A stretch of DNA of 64,000 nucleotides from Zygnema circumcarinatum. Its lineage: Eukaryota; Streptophyta; Zygnematophyceae; Zygnematales; Zygnemataceae. Shown piece by piece: positions 47,618-58,347 of the stretch. The position numbers were made by a program, and so were the translations under genes. The notes below the pieces were generated by a model that did not search any database, was not told where the DNA came from, and worked only from the letters and a program-made list of their open reading frames with translations. Within the stretch, counting starts at the first letter, position 1; each line of letters opens with the position of its first letter. The stretch lies in assembly GCA_037447605.1 (NCBI GenBank), contig CM074808.1, forward strand, positions 2,551,730-2,615,729, read 5' to 3'.

Positions 47618-49736
47618 ATGGAGCTGAGGGCGGAGGGAGAGGGCGGAGCTGTGGTGCAGGAGGTGCGGGTGGGCAAGGAGGTGGCGCTCGGACGAAGCAG
47701 TGGCCACTCGGCGCAAGACCGCAGCGTGTCGCGCGTGCAAGCCCTGGCCAGGCTCGAGCCCCGCTTGTCTTGTGGAGCAGCTAGTGCTGACAAAGCAGAG
47801 GGTGGGGCGCTGGCGGACTCTCCTATTTTCAAGTTGCATATTAGGGTTGTTGGAAGAAATCCTATATGCATTTTGAGAGCGAGAGGGAGGCCGCAGATAG
47901 TAGGCGACGGTGGGCTTCAGGATGCACATAAGGTGGAGTTTCTATCCAAGAGTGAGGAAGCTTGGCTAGACGAAGGTGATCGATTCTCTCTGTCCATTCG
48001 CAATCCATTTTTTCTCGTTCTTTCTTCAAAGACAGAGCCTGCAGATTACTCTGCTAGACCTTCACCAGTAGACAACTTAGCACACTTGAAATCGAGCATT
48101 TCCAAGGAACTAGTGAAATCTGCCGGCTGCAGGGATGAGAAGAATGAGCAAAGCGGGAAAGAAATGGCAGAAGAGGCCGGCATTGCTGCCGCTGTTGCAA
48201 GGAGGATGCGCATAAAAGCGGAGAGAGAAAGAACGGATGCGTTGCAGCAGCAAGAGTCAGCAGACGAGCGCCATGGGAATGAGGCAAGAACTACGGTGTC
48301 AGTGAGTCAAGACCGAAGTAAAGCACTTACAGTTGATGTGAAGTCAGACCACGAGGCTAGAGACACTTCATCAAAAATGGAGCAAAGCAATGACCTTGCA
48401 AACGGTGAGGAGGATTGTCTTACAGTTTTTTTTCCTGTCGTAGGCCCGTGAGTTGTTGGTGCTCATGTGAAGCTGCAGTTTCTGCTTTGCCGGACGATTT
48501 GCTAATTAGATGTTTAACGGGTACTTGGCAGAATGCCATGAAGAGTCAGGCTTTCTTTAATCAACTGTGACAGTTGGTCCCTGATGGTTTTCAAAAGGTA
48601 AAGATTGTGTTTTTTCCTGATTCTGTTGCTGCCTCGGATTTCGTGTTGAACAAAGCAATGACGAGGCTCATTTCACACATTGTCATAGCTCTGGTGGCGG
48701 TGTGGCGTAGACTTTGGCATTGTGATCGAGGGACGAGAGTTTGAGCAGTACAAAGCTTTGGAAGTGGATCCCACGGCGGAATGGGATTGGAGAATACGAA
48801 AAAGGCACAGTGGAGAAGTGGAAGATGATATTGACGAGAATAACGAGGTCAGAGGAGGAACAAAAAAAAAGGGGTGGATGAAATTCGGAGTGGGTAATGT
48901 GGACCGGCATTTGGGAAAGAGTCAGAAAAGCAGGCGCATTTGCCGGGGGAAATTGGAGGATGATGAGGAATGGAATCCTGAGGTTGATGAGGACAGATCC
49001 GAGGGGGCAAAGAGACAGAAGGAGCAACAAGGAATGGTTAGGCCCGGGATGACGAATGGGAACGAAGTTTACGATGAAGATGAAGATGAAGATGAGGATG
49101 ATGAAGAGCTTCAAGGGTTCATTGTGGATGAGAGTGAAGAGACCGATGCAGAGGAAAGTGGCGAGAATGTTGATGAGAACGATACGTTGGGCGAGACCCA
49201 AAGGAAGAGGCGAACTAGGAGAGAGCGACCAGTGTGCCGATATGGGTCCAAGTGCTACAGGTGGGCTTCGTGAAAACTCTCTGCTGGACAACCTTATGCT
49301 TCTTCCTTTTCCAGCACCAATCGTGCCTTGGTCATCTACCTTAAAGAGCGTTGGCGGTTTTGTGATTGAACTCTCCAATGACTCCTATGGGCTTCTGCCG
49401 TCGAACCTTTTCATGATTGGTAGAATGTAAGTTTCTGTTCTGTCCCCCTGAAAAGCAGGATTAAGGCTTTGATTCCGCTGTTGTACTACTGCTTGCTCGG
49501 CTTATGTCAACTTCAAATCCTTATGTCAATACTTCGCATATCTACCCTCGCTTGTTAACTTTTGCCCCTAACTTGTTTCGTCCACTTCATCAAATGTTCT
49601 GTTAGTCTGCGATTGTATGTTTGTCGAACTGATTGAAGTCAGCGTGCGTTGCATTAGTTGGTCTGCTTGTCTGTGCTGGGGAAAGTGCAGGAGAGATGTC
49701 AATCATCTTGCAGAGTACAAGCATCCGCCGCAGTGA
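47618..49736 (+). CDS. FHA domain plus C-terminal PBZ zinc-finger protein (APLF-like)
   Basis: Three exons: 47,618-48,404; 48,711-49,260; 49,691-49,736 (1,383 nt, 460 aa), phases closing at both junctions. The N-terminus has an FHA-type phosphothreonine-binding fold: VRVGKEVALGRSSGHS, then QDRSVSRVQALARL (GR and VSR.. motifs), and a strand ending SIRNPFFLVL at ~150. A charged middle contains VIEGREFEQYKALEVDP and a D/E-rich tract (residues ~370-420). The C-terminus, assembled across the last intron, is CRYGSKCYRRDVNHLAEYKH plus PPQ, a perfect C-x5-C-x6-H-x5-H PBZ finger that binds poly(ADP-ribose). FHA plus PBZ is the make-up of the animal repair factor APLF, so a role in poly(ADP-ribose)-directed DNA repair is inferred. 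The start could lie 24 codons upstream (47,546). Confidence 0.8.
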
Positions 49737-50588
49737 CATCCGCAGGAGCCAACTGGTGCACACCAATTCACTGACCTGGAGAGAGGCTGTTTCCCCATCT
49801 ATCACGAAAAAAGGCAGCACGAATTGTCCTTCCATTCGCTCTGTAGTTGCGCTGCGAATAGGATTTGGTCAAAGGACGGCAATCATGTTTCGTCTCACCT
49901 GAAAACAGGTGGCTGCTGTGAAATAAGAAAAGCGAAATGCTTTTCAGGCTTGTGACTCTGAATGGATTGTGAATGGAACGAGGTCAGGAACGTCCTCGAA
50001 TCCACTCACAGCTACTGACAGACTGGGTCTGTGAAGGAATATCAGAACTTGTGTATCCTCTGCAAGCTTCTAAAGACTTGCGTTGTGGTTTGTAATCATC
50101 ACTCCTGCCAAGCTTCGTACTGTGCTTAGCCGTACCGCTTAAGGTTTCGGCATGGCCATTGATTACATGAACAACTCATTCTCAAACGTAAAGGAATTGA
50201 ATTGAAACAGTTTTCTATTTGAGACACCGGTTTTGAAAGATTTTTTTTTTGAGATGTCAAAATCTTTAATTCAATTTCTCAACCTGTTTAATCTTCCGGC
50301 ATTCATTTTCCATCCCCGAAGCCTGCGCCCACTCGCCGCCCGCCCCCGACAATTACCCCCCACTGTACGGTAATTCGTACAGTGCCTTTTAGGGGGGAGA
50401 ATGCTACTGTACAGTACTGGTACTGTACTGCACCAGGGGCAGTGTCGCCGTACAGAACTGATACGAGCCGTACACCGAGGTCGTCAACGCAGCCAGAAAG
50501 CGACTTGTACTAACGGCCATGGCGGCGAAGGCCCGCAGAGGGACAGTGGAAGGGAGGGCGAGGGCCGAGGTGGGAGCAGGGGGCGGCC
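49737..50588. other. Intergenic region with a palindrome
   Basis: Holds the 3' UTR of the FHA-PBZ gene and the upstream region of the secreted-protein gene. At 50,361-50,384 CACTGTACG and CGTACAGTG form a perfect hairpin with a 6-nt loop, itself flanked by CCCCCC and GGGGGG. No gene seen. Confidence 0.6.
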
Positions 50589-50894
50589 ATGGCGGAGGAG
50601 CGAGGGCGACGAGCAGGCGGCGGCGTCACCGGCTTGCGGCTGCGGCTGCTGCTATTGCTACTTCTGCTTCTCGTATCGGCTGGACCAGCGCTTGGGAGGG
50701 AGATCAAGGTGCTGCCAGAATGGCTGGGAAGCTCTGCAGTTGACGATTGTCTGTACAGCAACAAACAGGAGTGCATAAGCCATGCAAGCTGCACGTGGTG
50801 CACGTCGATGGCGGTTAGGTCCGCTTGTTTTCCAGAGGACTTGGCGAAACGACTTCCGCCAGCTATTTTCAGTTGTGAATCTTCAAAGTTTTGA
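50589..50894 (+). CDS. Small secreted Cys-rich protein, unknown function
   Basis: Single-exon frame of 101 aa. A textbook signal peptide opens it: charged n-region MAEERGRR, a leucine run from residue ~16 to 29, and cleavage likely after SAGPALG. The mature ~65-residue part has six cysteines (DDC, QEC, ASC, TWC, SAC, FSC), which suggests three disulfides. WC and LPPAIFSC resemble small secreted plant proteins with a PSI-like CxxC..WC pattern, but I cannot assign a family. A splice donor is not needed to end the frame. Confidence 0.6.
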   Translation: MAEERGRRAGGGVTGLRLRLLLLLLLLLVSAGPALGREIKVLPEWLGSSAVDDCLYSNKQECISHASCTWCTSMAVRSACFPEDLAKRLPPAIFSCESSKF

Positions 50895-52692
50895 TGTGCT
50901 CGAAGTTTGTGAAGGAGATCTTTGGAGCTCGAAGATGAACCCTACGGGCGAGCTGCCAAAGACTGTTTGTTCAATAATGGCTTAGCTGTATCATATTTTA
51001 AATGAATTGGGCAATTGCTGTTGCTTCTGTATCCTACTGACTCTATCTTGTAGAATTTTGCCGCGGAGGGGGCCTTCATTCTGCCATGCTAGAATGAAGC
51101 TGGTTTTGCCCTTACACGCCGTGTTCCTTGAAGGGTCTCCGACATTGCTTCATTCCCAAGGGCGAGTTGGGCGTTCTTTACCTGATGAATTGTCTCATCG
51201 CCTTTCGCACTCTTTTCAGGGACACTTACCTTTCATAGCAATGACTCCAAAATCAAGCAGAACCAGTTGAACACCAGTTTGCCAACGAGCCAAAAGGTTG
51301 CAGGTTTTTTTCTTGGTGTCTGCCCAAGTCAGGCTAAACCCAAAGACGTGAAGCTCTGATCCTTTGCATCCTATGCTACCATTACAGTTTTCACTCCTTA
51401 GCAAACCTTATCAGCCGTGCATAAAGCGTTAATTCACACTCAGCCAGTCACATTTGCGCAATGGTTTTCCACATGCTTGAATTACATCTGCTCTCTAATT
51501 CATTCAATGAAATTTCTTTAAAGGAAACTTGTAAGCCATAATCCATGAGCAACTAGTCCTAGGTTAGTTCCAAAGCTATTGATGAGATTGCCATTTGACA
51601 TGTGAACTCTCATCGGGCCGTCCGCAGAGCTCCCTGTACCCCTCTACAGCAGGGTTTGATTTATACCCATCCGCGATACCTTTTTTGGAAAACCTGCAAT
51701 GCCAATAAACGTACAATATTTTCAAACTGTACGGGGAATACACTTTTCAACAGTTTCATCTAACAAATATCTGACATTCATTCAGTTTTTATAGGTCCAA
51801 CCAACCACTATGATATGCCATGTTCTAAAGATTTGCATCCAGACAGTTCCTGAAAGGTTGATCCATTGTTTTGCAGTTCATTGATGCTCAACAAACCGAT
51901 ACAAGTTTCTTCAAAAAGGCTAGAACTAACGTAGCTTAGCAAGGTGGCTTCTCACACGCATTGTCAATCAGCTCAAGCAACCTTCCCCCCCTTCTACAGA
52001 TGAGGGAGAGTAAGCGTTGCCACACCTTAAGTCATTCAATCATGTGGGAGTTGCCCCAAAGAACTGCTGATTCCACAAAATGCTTCCTCAGCCCATGGTA
52101 TTCGGTGTGAAGGATACCCGGCCAGCCTCACCCGCCAACACACAAATCAGAAGGTCGGCCCCTCTGCAACCCACCGGGCAGCAAGTGGCCACATTAGACA
52201 ACGATAAGCTATGCAGTTCCCTTGAGGGCTACAGGAGATTGCAGCATCTACATGCAAACTCAACGTGGGTCTAATTTCGTTTTCTTTCTATAACGAGCTT
52301 AATTCATTAACCAGGCTAGAAACAGGTCACACAAAGAGGCGGAGATTTTCTCAAAAACAGCTATTCATTCACATGGCCTGCGGCAAATCATGACAGGTTA
52401 TAAACACGGAACTGCTTTCTTTCCCACTTTAGTCAGCATTAACAGAGATGCATTTCCCAGCTTGGTACTAGGAGCACCAGGAGAAGCCATGCGGACTTCA
52501 GCGTGCATCAATTCCAAATCAAATCTCATACACATGGCTGACATGACCTATGAGGTGGGGCTGGAAAAATAATAAGAAGCTGAAGGATGGAACTGCTGAA
52601 GCTTCCCATATCCACAACAATATGACTAAAGAGCATGCACCACCTTGTGCCACTTTGATAAAAAGCCTTCCAGACGTTGATCAGAACTTATC
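50895..52692. other. Intergenic, no gene recognised
   Basis: About 1.8 kb between the secreted-protein gene and the convergent RPC7 gene. Frames here are short and low in coding character. The 3' UTR of RPC7, and perhaps its last exon, lie in its right end. Confidence 0.5.
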
Positions 52693-52768
52693 CTATGCTT
52701 GTAATAGTGCTGCTGCTGTGAGAGAAAGCAATCAAACATGGCACATGTCGATTGACAAACAAGCGTAC

Positions 52769-54535
52769 CGTCATCGCCATCGTCCATCTCAGCATATTCT
52801 TCATCGTCATCGAAGCCATATGTCTGTCCATAAACGTCGGCCCAGCCATAGCAGGCCCGAAATATTTGTAAGACAAGAATGAAGGGGCGCACTGACCAGT
52901 GCAAAGCCACACGACCCTCATCAGCAAATGGCCATTTAGAAGCAGATGATGAATATGGTGTGTAGCATAGCCTGAGCATGTTCCACCTGTGCGTAGTCAT
53001 CATCGTCAAATTCCTCTTCCTCCTCTATCACTTCCTCGTCCTCCTCCGCTTCACCCTCTCCTTTCTTCTTCTCTTCCCCCTCTTCTCCCTCCTGCACACA
53101 CGACCGCCCTATCCTCCTCAGCAGTTGGACTCATGTCCTAATTTCCACCAGGTTCCATATTTCATATAAGCAACAAGCAACAACGAGCAATTGCCGATTG
53201 GCCTTGTCGGGGAAGGGTAACCAAAGTTGTTCGAGCCTTACCCCTGCTTGTTCCCTCTTCTTTTCCAGATTCGCCAACATGTCCAGTCTTTGGAGGTCTG
53301 CAAGACGCCAACCCAAAGTTCAGTTCAACGAGCAGACAGCACATACAAGTAACCTATAACTAGTTAGCCATACCTTAGACTTTACATCCAGCACAGTATG
53401 CACTTTCTGAGCTCATGTTTGCTTCAACATCCAGCCGCAAAGAATTCTCACCATTCCCTCCAGACTTTTGGACCATCCATGGAGTGAGACCGCCAGGGTG
53501 CACAGCTTTGGGTTTTGCTGTAGAATCTGCAGAAAAGGAGGGAAAAAAATCCGTCAACTAATTCAGCTCAAGAATACAAACACACTATGGTGGCCTGCAT
53601 TGTGAGGCTTTGACTAAATATACTTCACACGGCAGACTCATTGGCGACAAGACAAGCATTGAACGTCCGAATGGCAGATTCTGACGTTGATTGTGAACAG
53701 AAAGGGGACAAGGCAGGAAGGGCGCACCAAGAAGTTCTCCTGGAAAATGGGCAAGACTAAGCTTGAGCACAGAACTCAAAGGAGCGCGTGCTATGGCTAC
53801 AGCTTTCTTATAGCGGTCAGAATAACGCACTATGTCAGCCTCCAACCCCGCTGCAAAAGTGCCGGTCATATCAGATCAGGCCAGAGTAAACCCTCGTAAG
53901 TTTTAATTACTGAGGCCTACGTATCTCAACTTGCTCACCAAGGTTCACGTTCAGCATTTCATATACTTGATACAACCACGCTTTGCAGTCTCCACTCCTA
54001 ACTACATAGGTTTAAGAACTGAAAGAACCGCGGTCCTAATGTGCAAGCAAATGAAGATGACTGGTAATGAAGCTTCCTTTTTTTGAGTTTAGCTTTTATT
54101 TGAACGCCATCGTCAAATTGCATCAAGCGCACAGAAAGCATCGAAGGTGACAAAAACCAAAAAAACACCTGCTTTCTTCTTTGGCTTCTCGATGAAGTAG
54201 GGGGATCCCAGAAAAGCCTGTTCAAAGTGGCGGCGATATCCCAATAACTGAAGATCGCTGGGGGATACGTCGGGAAGTTCAGGAAGAGCCTCCAAAGGCT
54301 GCTCCATATGCAGAGCCACATCTCAGACTCTAGCAGGCTGATGGCCAGCCGGCCAGGCAGTGCAGTGCAGTGAAGTGCAGTGTGAGATGGTAGCAGAAGA
54401 GCTCACAGGAAGGAGGGGAGGCGGACCCTCAGGCTTCTCGGGCGCCAACACGAGGCCGTCATCGCCACGGGCTACGGCTCCTCCGCGTCCTCCGAAACCG
54501 CCCCTGCCCCTCCCCCCTCTCCCTCTCCAAGCCAT
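52769..54535 (-). CDS. DNA-directed RNA polymerase III subunit RPC7 (RPC31 type), last exon unresolved
   Basis: Seven exons placed: 54,535-54,407; 54,298-54,169; 53,850-53,728; 53,526-53,452; 53,297-53,242; 53,091-52,987; 52,823-52,769, with consistent phases (224 codons). RPC31/RPC7 belongs to the Pol III-specific initiation trimer. Family marks are the Gly/Arg N-terminus MAWRGRGGRGRGGFGGRG, LGSPYFIEKPKKK, ADIVRYSDRYKK, LQRLDMLANLEKKRE, a run of Glu, and the acidic end EEFDDDDYAQ then TYGFDDDEEYAEMDDGDD. The exon 2 acceptor (GGAGCAG|CC) has a weak pyrimidine tract but is the only one in phase. The reading frame ends in phase 1 at 52,769. A possible terminal exon at 52,715-52,693 would add AAALLQA; I am unsure of it. 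Head to head with BLOS2. Confidence 0.78.
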
Positions 54536-54879
54536 GGCGCTGCAGGTTCGGAAGCAGAAGCAGAGGAGCAGAAAAAATGCAGATACACTTGTCACGCCAG
54601 CATCTTTAGCAACCCTGCAGCTGGCCTGCGCGGAGAGGAGAGCAGAGCAATGGCGCATTCTTTTGGTTCAACGACATGCAGACCGCAGCAGCAGCCATGC
54701 TTTGCAGCTGCACTGCTCGTAAAGCCGAACAGGTTGAGAAATTAACAAACGAGTGTACTTAGGTTCTCTCTTTGTTCTTCCCTCCCTGGCCTTCTTCAGG
54801 CTTCCCTCAGTTCCCTCCATGTGCCTTCCTGCCTGAGAGCGCCCCCGAGTTCACAAGTCGGATGACCAATATATCGGCT

Positions 54880-55135
54880 AACGTGATCGTTAACAATATA
54901 TCGTATCGTATTGTATTGTATCGTACCGTGCCATCATAACAATTTGCATCGTATCGTACTATCGTACCTTACTGTGCGTATCGCGTGTATCTCACTCGAT
55001 ATCTTATCGTATCGCTGTATCGTATCTTAGGTATCGCATCGTATTGTACCGTCGCGTACTGTGTCGTATCGGTCTGTATCGTAACGTACTGTGTGAGGTA
55101 GAAGTGTACGATATATCGTATCGTATTGACCACGG
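54880..55135. repeat. TATCGTATCG-type short repeat
   Basis: Irregular array of tatcgtat, tgtatcgtac and related 7-9-mers over ~250 bp, upstream of both RPC7 (-) and BLOS2 (+). Similar gatacgatac words occur in the transposon spacer at 10,750-10,845. Confidence 0.65.
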
Positions 55136-55991
55136 GTGTTGCGATACTGTGTGTTTGCAGGCGCCTAGGCGAGGTTGAAGGCGCAGTTGGAGACAGGAGG
55201 GGCGGGGGAAGCTGAGGGGCTCCGATGCAAAAGGTGGGGGCCAGGACGGGGGGATGTCAGTCTGTTCTATAAAGATGAGTAGGTTTGTGACTTTTTTGGT
55301 TTCTTTGCTTGAAGAGCGCTTTAAGAGATCTTTATAGATCTTGCAAGGGTGGTTTATCTATTTGCTGATGTGTTACTAGTGCTCATGTTCTTCAGGAACA
55401 TGAGTCTACTGAGGCCTTGGGAGACAACCGAGTAAGGTATAATTCTGATCAAATCCAGCACTCTATGGATCAATAGTTTACGCAATTGCTTTTGGGAATC
55501 GACACAAGAGCAACAAAAGCAATTTTCCTGATTCAGATTCGTATTTGTTTGCTTAAAATACACAATAATGCAGAATTTGAATCCTTCTTCAATCGCCGAC
55601 CGAGCCTGTTTCTGAAATTATGTGAATTACGTAACCTCTAACAACGTCGAAACACGCAATATAGTGGCAGCACATTGTCTCGGCGCTTTACCAAAATCTC
55701 AGGGAACTCTCAGGGCACTGCAACGGGAGCATGTGAGGGAATTCTACAAAAAATTGCATTACAATTAAAAAATATTCATAAACCAACACGAGAAGAACTA
55801 TTTTATGAAGTCAACGATAGTAACGCTGATATAAAGAATACTTACAAGATTAATTATAGCATCGCTTTTTTCCACAACGTCAACTTTTATGATACGATTT
55901 GGGCAAAATGGAATAACTATAGGCAGTAATATTAGCAGTTTGGCTTGCTGCTGCCTATTGTTCATGTCTCCTAAAACGTTTGATTTGTGAG

Positions 55992-56576
55992 GTGTGGCTG
56001 GCAGTGAGGATGAAGGACAAGGCTCCGCTGCAAGCACGGCCCATCCCCAACATGCCTCAATATCGTTCGACGATCCTCTTGCTGTCGCCCTTCGCAAACT
56101 GTTTGTGGGAATCGCCACGAATGTGCAAGGGGAGCTTCAGGTGAGCATTCCAAAAATCACGAATTTAAGGGACTCAAATTGCATTGCATGTGCCCATAGC
56201 TAAGGATTGTGAATTCACGATAAAAAGTAACGGAGTGCATATTGTGGAAGTAAACAGTGCTTTCCACGCTTCATTCTTGTGGCATTGATGCTTGTTTGTC
56301 CACTGCTGGATTTGTCAGGCCAGTTTTGGAGAATATGAGCTTTTGGAAAAGATGAACCTGCGTGCCGCTGCGGAATTCAAGAACTATGGTGACTTTGCAT
56401 CAGGCATGTCTGTATTTTTGGAGAGGATGGAGACGAAGAGCGATCGATTGAAGGGCATGTTAAACCGTGTTAATGAGGTAGAAAAGGAGGTTAGCCAGCT
56501 GGAAGAAGTGGTGGCTGCCCTCGATAGCTCCACAAGGAGCTTGGACCTTCGCCTTAGATCAAGAACTTCTTCTTGA
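55992..56576 (+). CDS. BLOS2: BLOC-1 subunit 2 (BLOS2), first coding exon uncertain
   Basis: Two firm exons, 55,992-56,140 and 56,319-56,576 (134 codons plus stop). BLOS2 is a small coiled-coil subunit of BLOC-1, which acts in endosomal sorting; in plants BLOC-1 affects vacuolar delivery of membrane proteins. The sequence reads DDPLAVALRKLFVGIATNVQ, then across the junction ASFGEYELLEKMNLRAAAEF, FASGMSVFLERMETKSDRLK and VEKEVSQLEEVVAALDSST, in the order and spacing of the family. No ATG precedes the family region in exon 2, and the exon needs two bases to complete its first codon, so an upstream exon is required. One that fits is ATGA|GTAGGT at 55,275-55,278. Confidence 0.8.
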
Positions 56577-57272
56577 CGTGAGTGGCATAAGTGATGCTCT
56601 CACTTAGACGAGGAATGCAGACTTGTGAGTAGTGGACTTTTGCCAGTTGCCTTTTCAAACGCTTTTTGAGTAGCTCAATTTTCTGGCAACTGTTGAGACA
56701 GTTGCTTCTGGCTGTACATATTTAGATCGTGTAAAATCATATTTGGTTAAATCAGCGAGCAGATTAAGTGGTAGAGGAAGAATCTCTAATTTTCACTTGA
56801 TCAGAGTCTCGATAGAAATGCGAGGAGTCCTAGTTCATTGTGTTCGTGTAACTGTTGATTGTCCTCAATTCATGCAACATCTCCCTAAAAGCTTCCTTTT
56901 CTGTGTCAGTGAACTCGTCCCCATGACGTTTAACCTTTTCACTTTTTTAATGTTGGGAAACCGTCATTGGATTGGAGCAGTATCTTCCACCTTCTTCCCC
57001 CCCACCGTCCCCACCTGCCCTCTCCTGAGATTGGTTTTGGGAAGGTGCTTGAAAGCTCGGTTCGAGGGAACATCATCGCCCCCTTTTCAGGACACGCCGA
57101 AGCGGTCACATCGACAAGAGAGAATTTTTTTTTCCACATCCAAAAACAGCCTGAATGGAGGCCGCGGTCGACTGCCACAGAGCTGCCGGCGACATGTTTA
57201 GGCTGACACGTGGCGTGTGCCCATATGCCACCTCGGCGCCCTAATTCTTCGCCACTGTGCCATTCAAAGACT

Positions 57273-57600
57273 GCCACGTGGCAGACGACAGCCCCTTCAG
57301 GCGTGCGAGTTGGCAGAGCTATGCGCCACGTGGCAGAACCCTTTTGTTCAGGCCTGTCAGCTGGCGCAGCAACGCGCCACGTGGCAGCAGTCACGGCCTT
57401 GTTCGTGTCTGTCAACTGGCACAGCAATGGGCCACGTGGCAATGTCTCCTTGTTCATGTCTGCCAATTGGCACGTCAGCGCGCTACGTGGCAGTATTCCC
57501 TCTTTCAGGTCTGCCAGCTGGCAAAGCAACGAGCCACGTGGCATGAGCCCCCCTTTCAGGTCTGTCAGCTGGCACTGTGATGACCCATGTGGCAGCTGGA
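57273..57600. repeat. 51-bp tandem array with alternating CACGTG and CAGCTG boxes
   Basis: GCCACGTGGCA-type boxes start at 57,273, 57,325, 57,376, 57,431, 57,482 (TACGTG), 57,533 and 57,584 (CATGTG), spaced 51-55 bp. Between them most units hold GTCTGTCAGCTGGCA followed by a variable 15-20 bp. Extra CACGTG boxes flank the array at 57,206 and 57,616. The 51-bp period is a multiple of three, which keeps several frames open. CACGTGGC is the G-box/ABRE core bound by plant bZIP and bHLH factors. Confidence 0.85.
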
Positions 57601-57784
57601 GGATCACGAGGGCTGACACGTGTCAGAATTGGGGAGCGAGCGAGAGGGAGAGAGGGGGAAAGTGAGAGGGAGAGAGTAAGGGAGCGCACTAGCACTTGTC
57701 CACATTGCCGTCGATGACTTCAGGGCCGCGCGCTGTTGAGCCTGGGCGCACATTCCAGCTTGTATCGTTTTCCATTTGTCTTTA

Positions 57785-57879
57785 GGTCCTTCTTGAGCGG
57801 TTGGTTCTTCGTGGTTCCCCATGGCGACTTTGTCCATGTACCTTTTATGGCATCGTTTTCGTGAGATCAATGCCATTCA
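57785..57879 (+). repeat. Dispersed direct repeat, copy 1
   Basis: About 95 bp, repeated at 58,254-58,347: ttcttcgtggttcccca, then tttgtccatgtac, then tttaatggcatcg or tttatggcatcg, then cgtgagatcaatgcca. Separated by ~470 bp. No family recognised. Confidence 0.75.
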
Positions 57880-58253
57880 CCTCTCTCTATATATATCGCC
57901 GACCTTCCTCTCGCGCTCTCCCTCGCGTCTGACAGAGAGATATTGCAGTGGCTGCTATATCACATCGCCAAGGATACTGCACCGATCAAAGTCATTCCAG
58001 CATACTTATGCTCTGTTATGTGATGCCTCCTTGGCAATGAGCAAACAGACAGCTATGGATTCTGGTTGAAACCATCCAACGTGGTCATCGAATCTGAAAG
58101 GGAAAGCAAGATCAATGCAAGCCAAGTTGTTGAAATGTGTATCCCTAAACCAGTTATCCCGCGCGGTCTTTTGGAAGGCTTGGGAAAAATTCGTGTGCTA
58201 GATAAACAAACTTCATCGGGTTCATATTTCACAACCCCTTGCTTTTTTCTTTC

Positions 58254-58347
58254 GTCCTTAAGTCCGTTGCGACCAATTCTTCGTGGTTCCCCACGATGAT
58301 TTTGTCCATGTACATTTAATGGCATCGCCATCGTGAGATCAATGCCA
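58254..58347 (+). repeat. Dispersed direct repeat, copy 2
   Basis: Mate of 57,785-57,879, same orientation, with scattered substitutions. The two copies lie between the G-box array and the 3' end of the aminopeptidase gene. Confidence 0.75.

Noticed and set aside
48405-48710. Extra coding exon in the FHA-PBZ gene (frame with KIVFFPDSVAASDFVLNKAM)
   Set aside because: Every frame entering from the exon 1 donor meets a stop before the GTAAAG donor. Direct joining of 48,404 to 48,711 is in phase and needs no extra exon.
57273-57600. CRISPR-like array
   Set aside because: Eukaryotic context, unit drift inside the whole repeat, no uniform repeat/spacer split, and no cas genes.
57210-57665. Overlapping ORFs of 107-226 aa through the 57.2-57.6 kb region on both strands
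   Set aside because: They stay open only because the tandem unit is 51 bp (a multiple of three). The translated repeats (e.g. CQLAQQRATWQ) are artefacts of the minisatellite.
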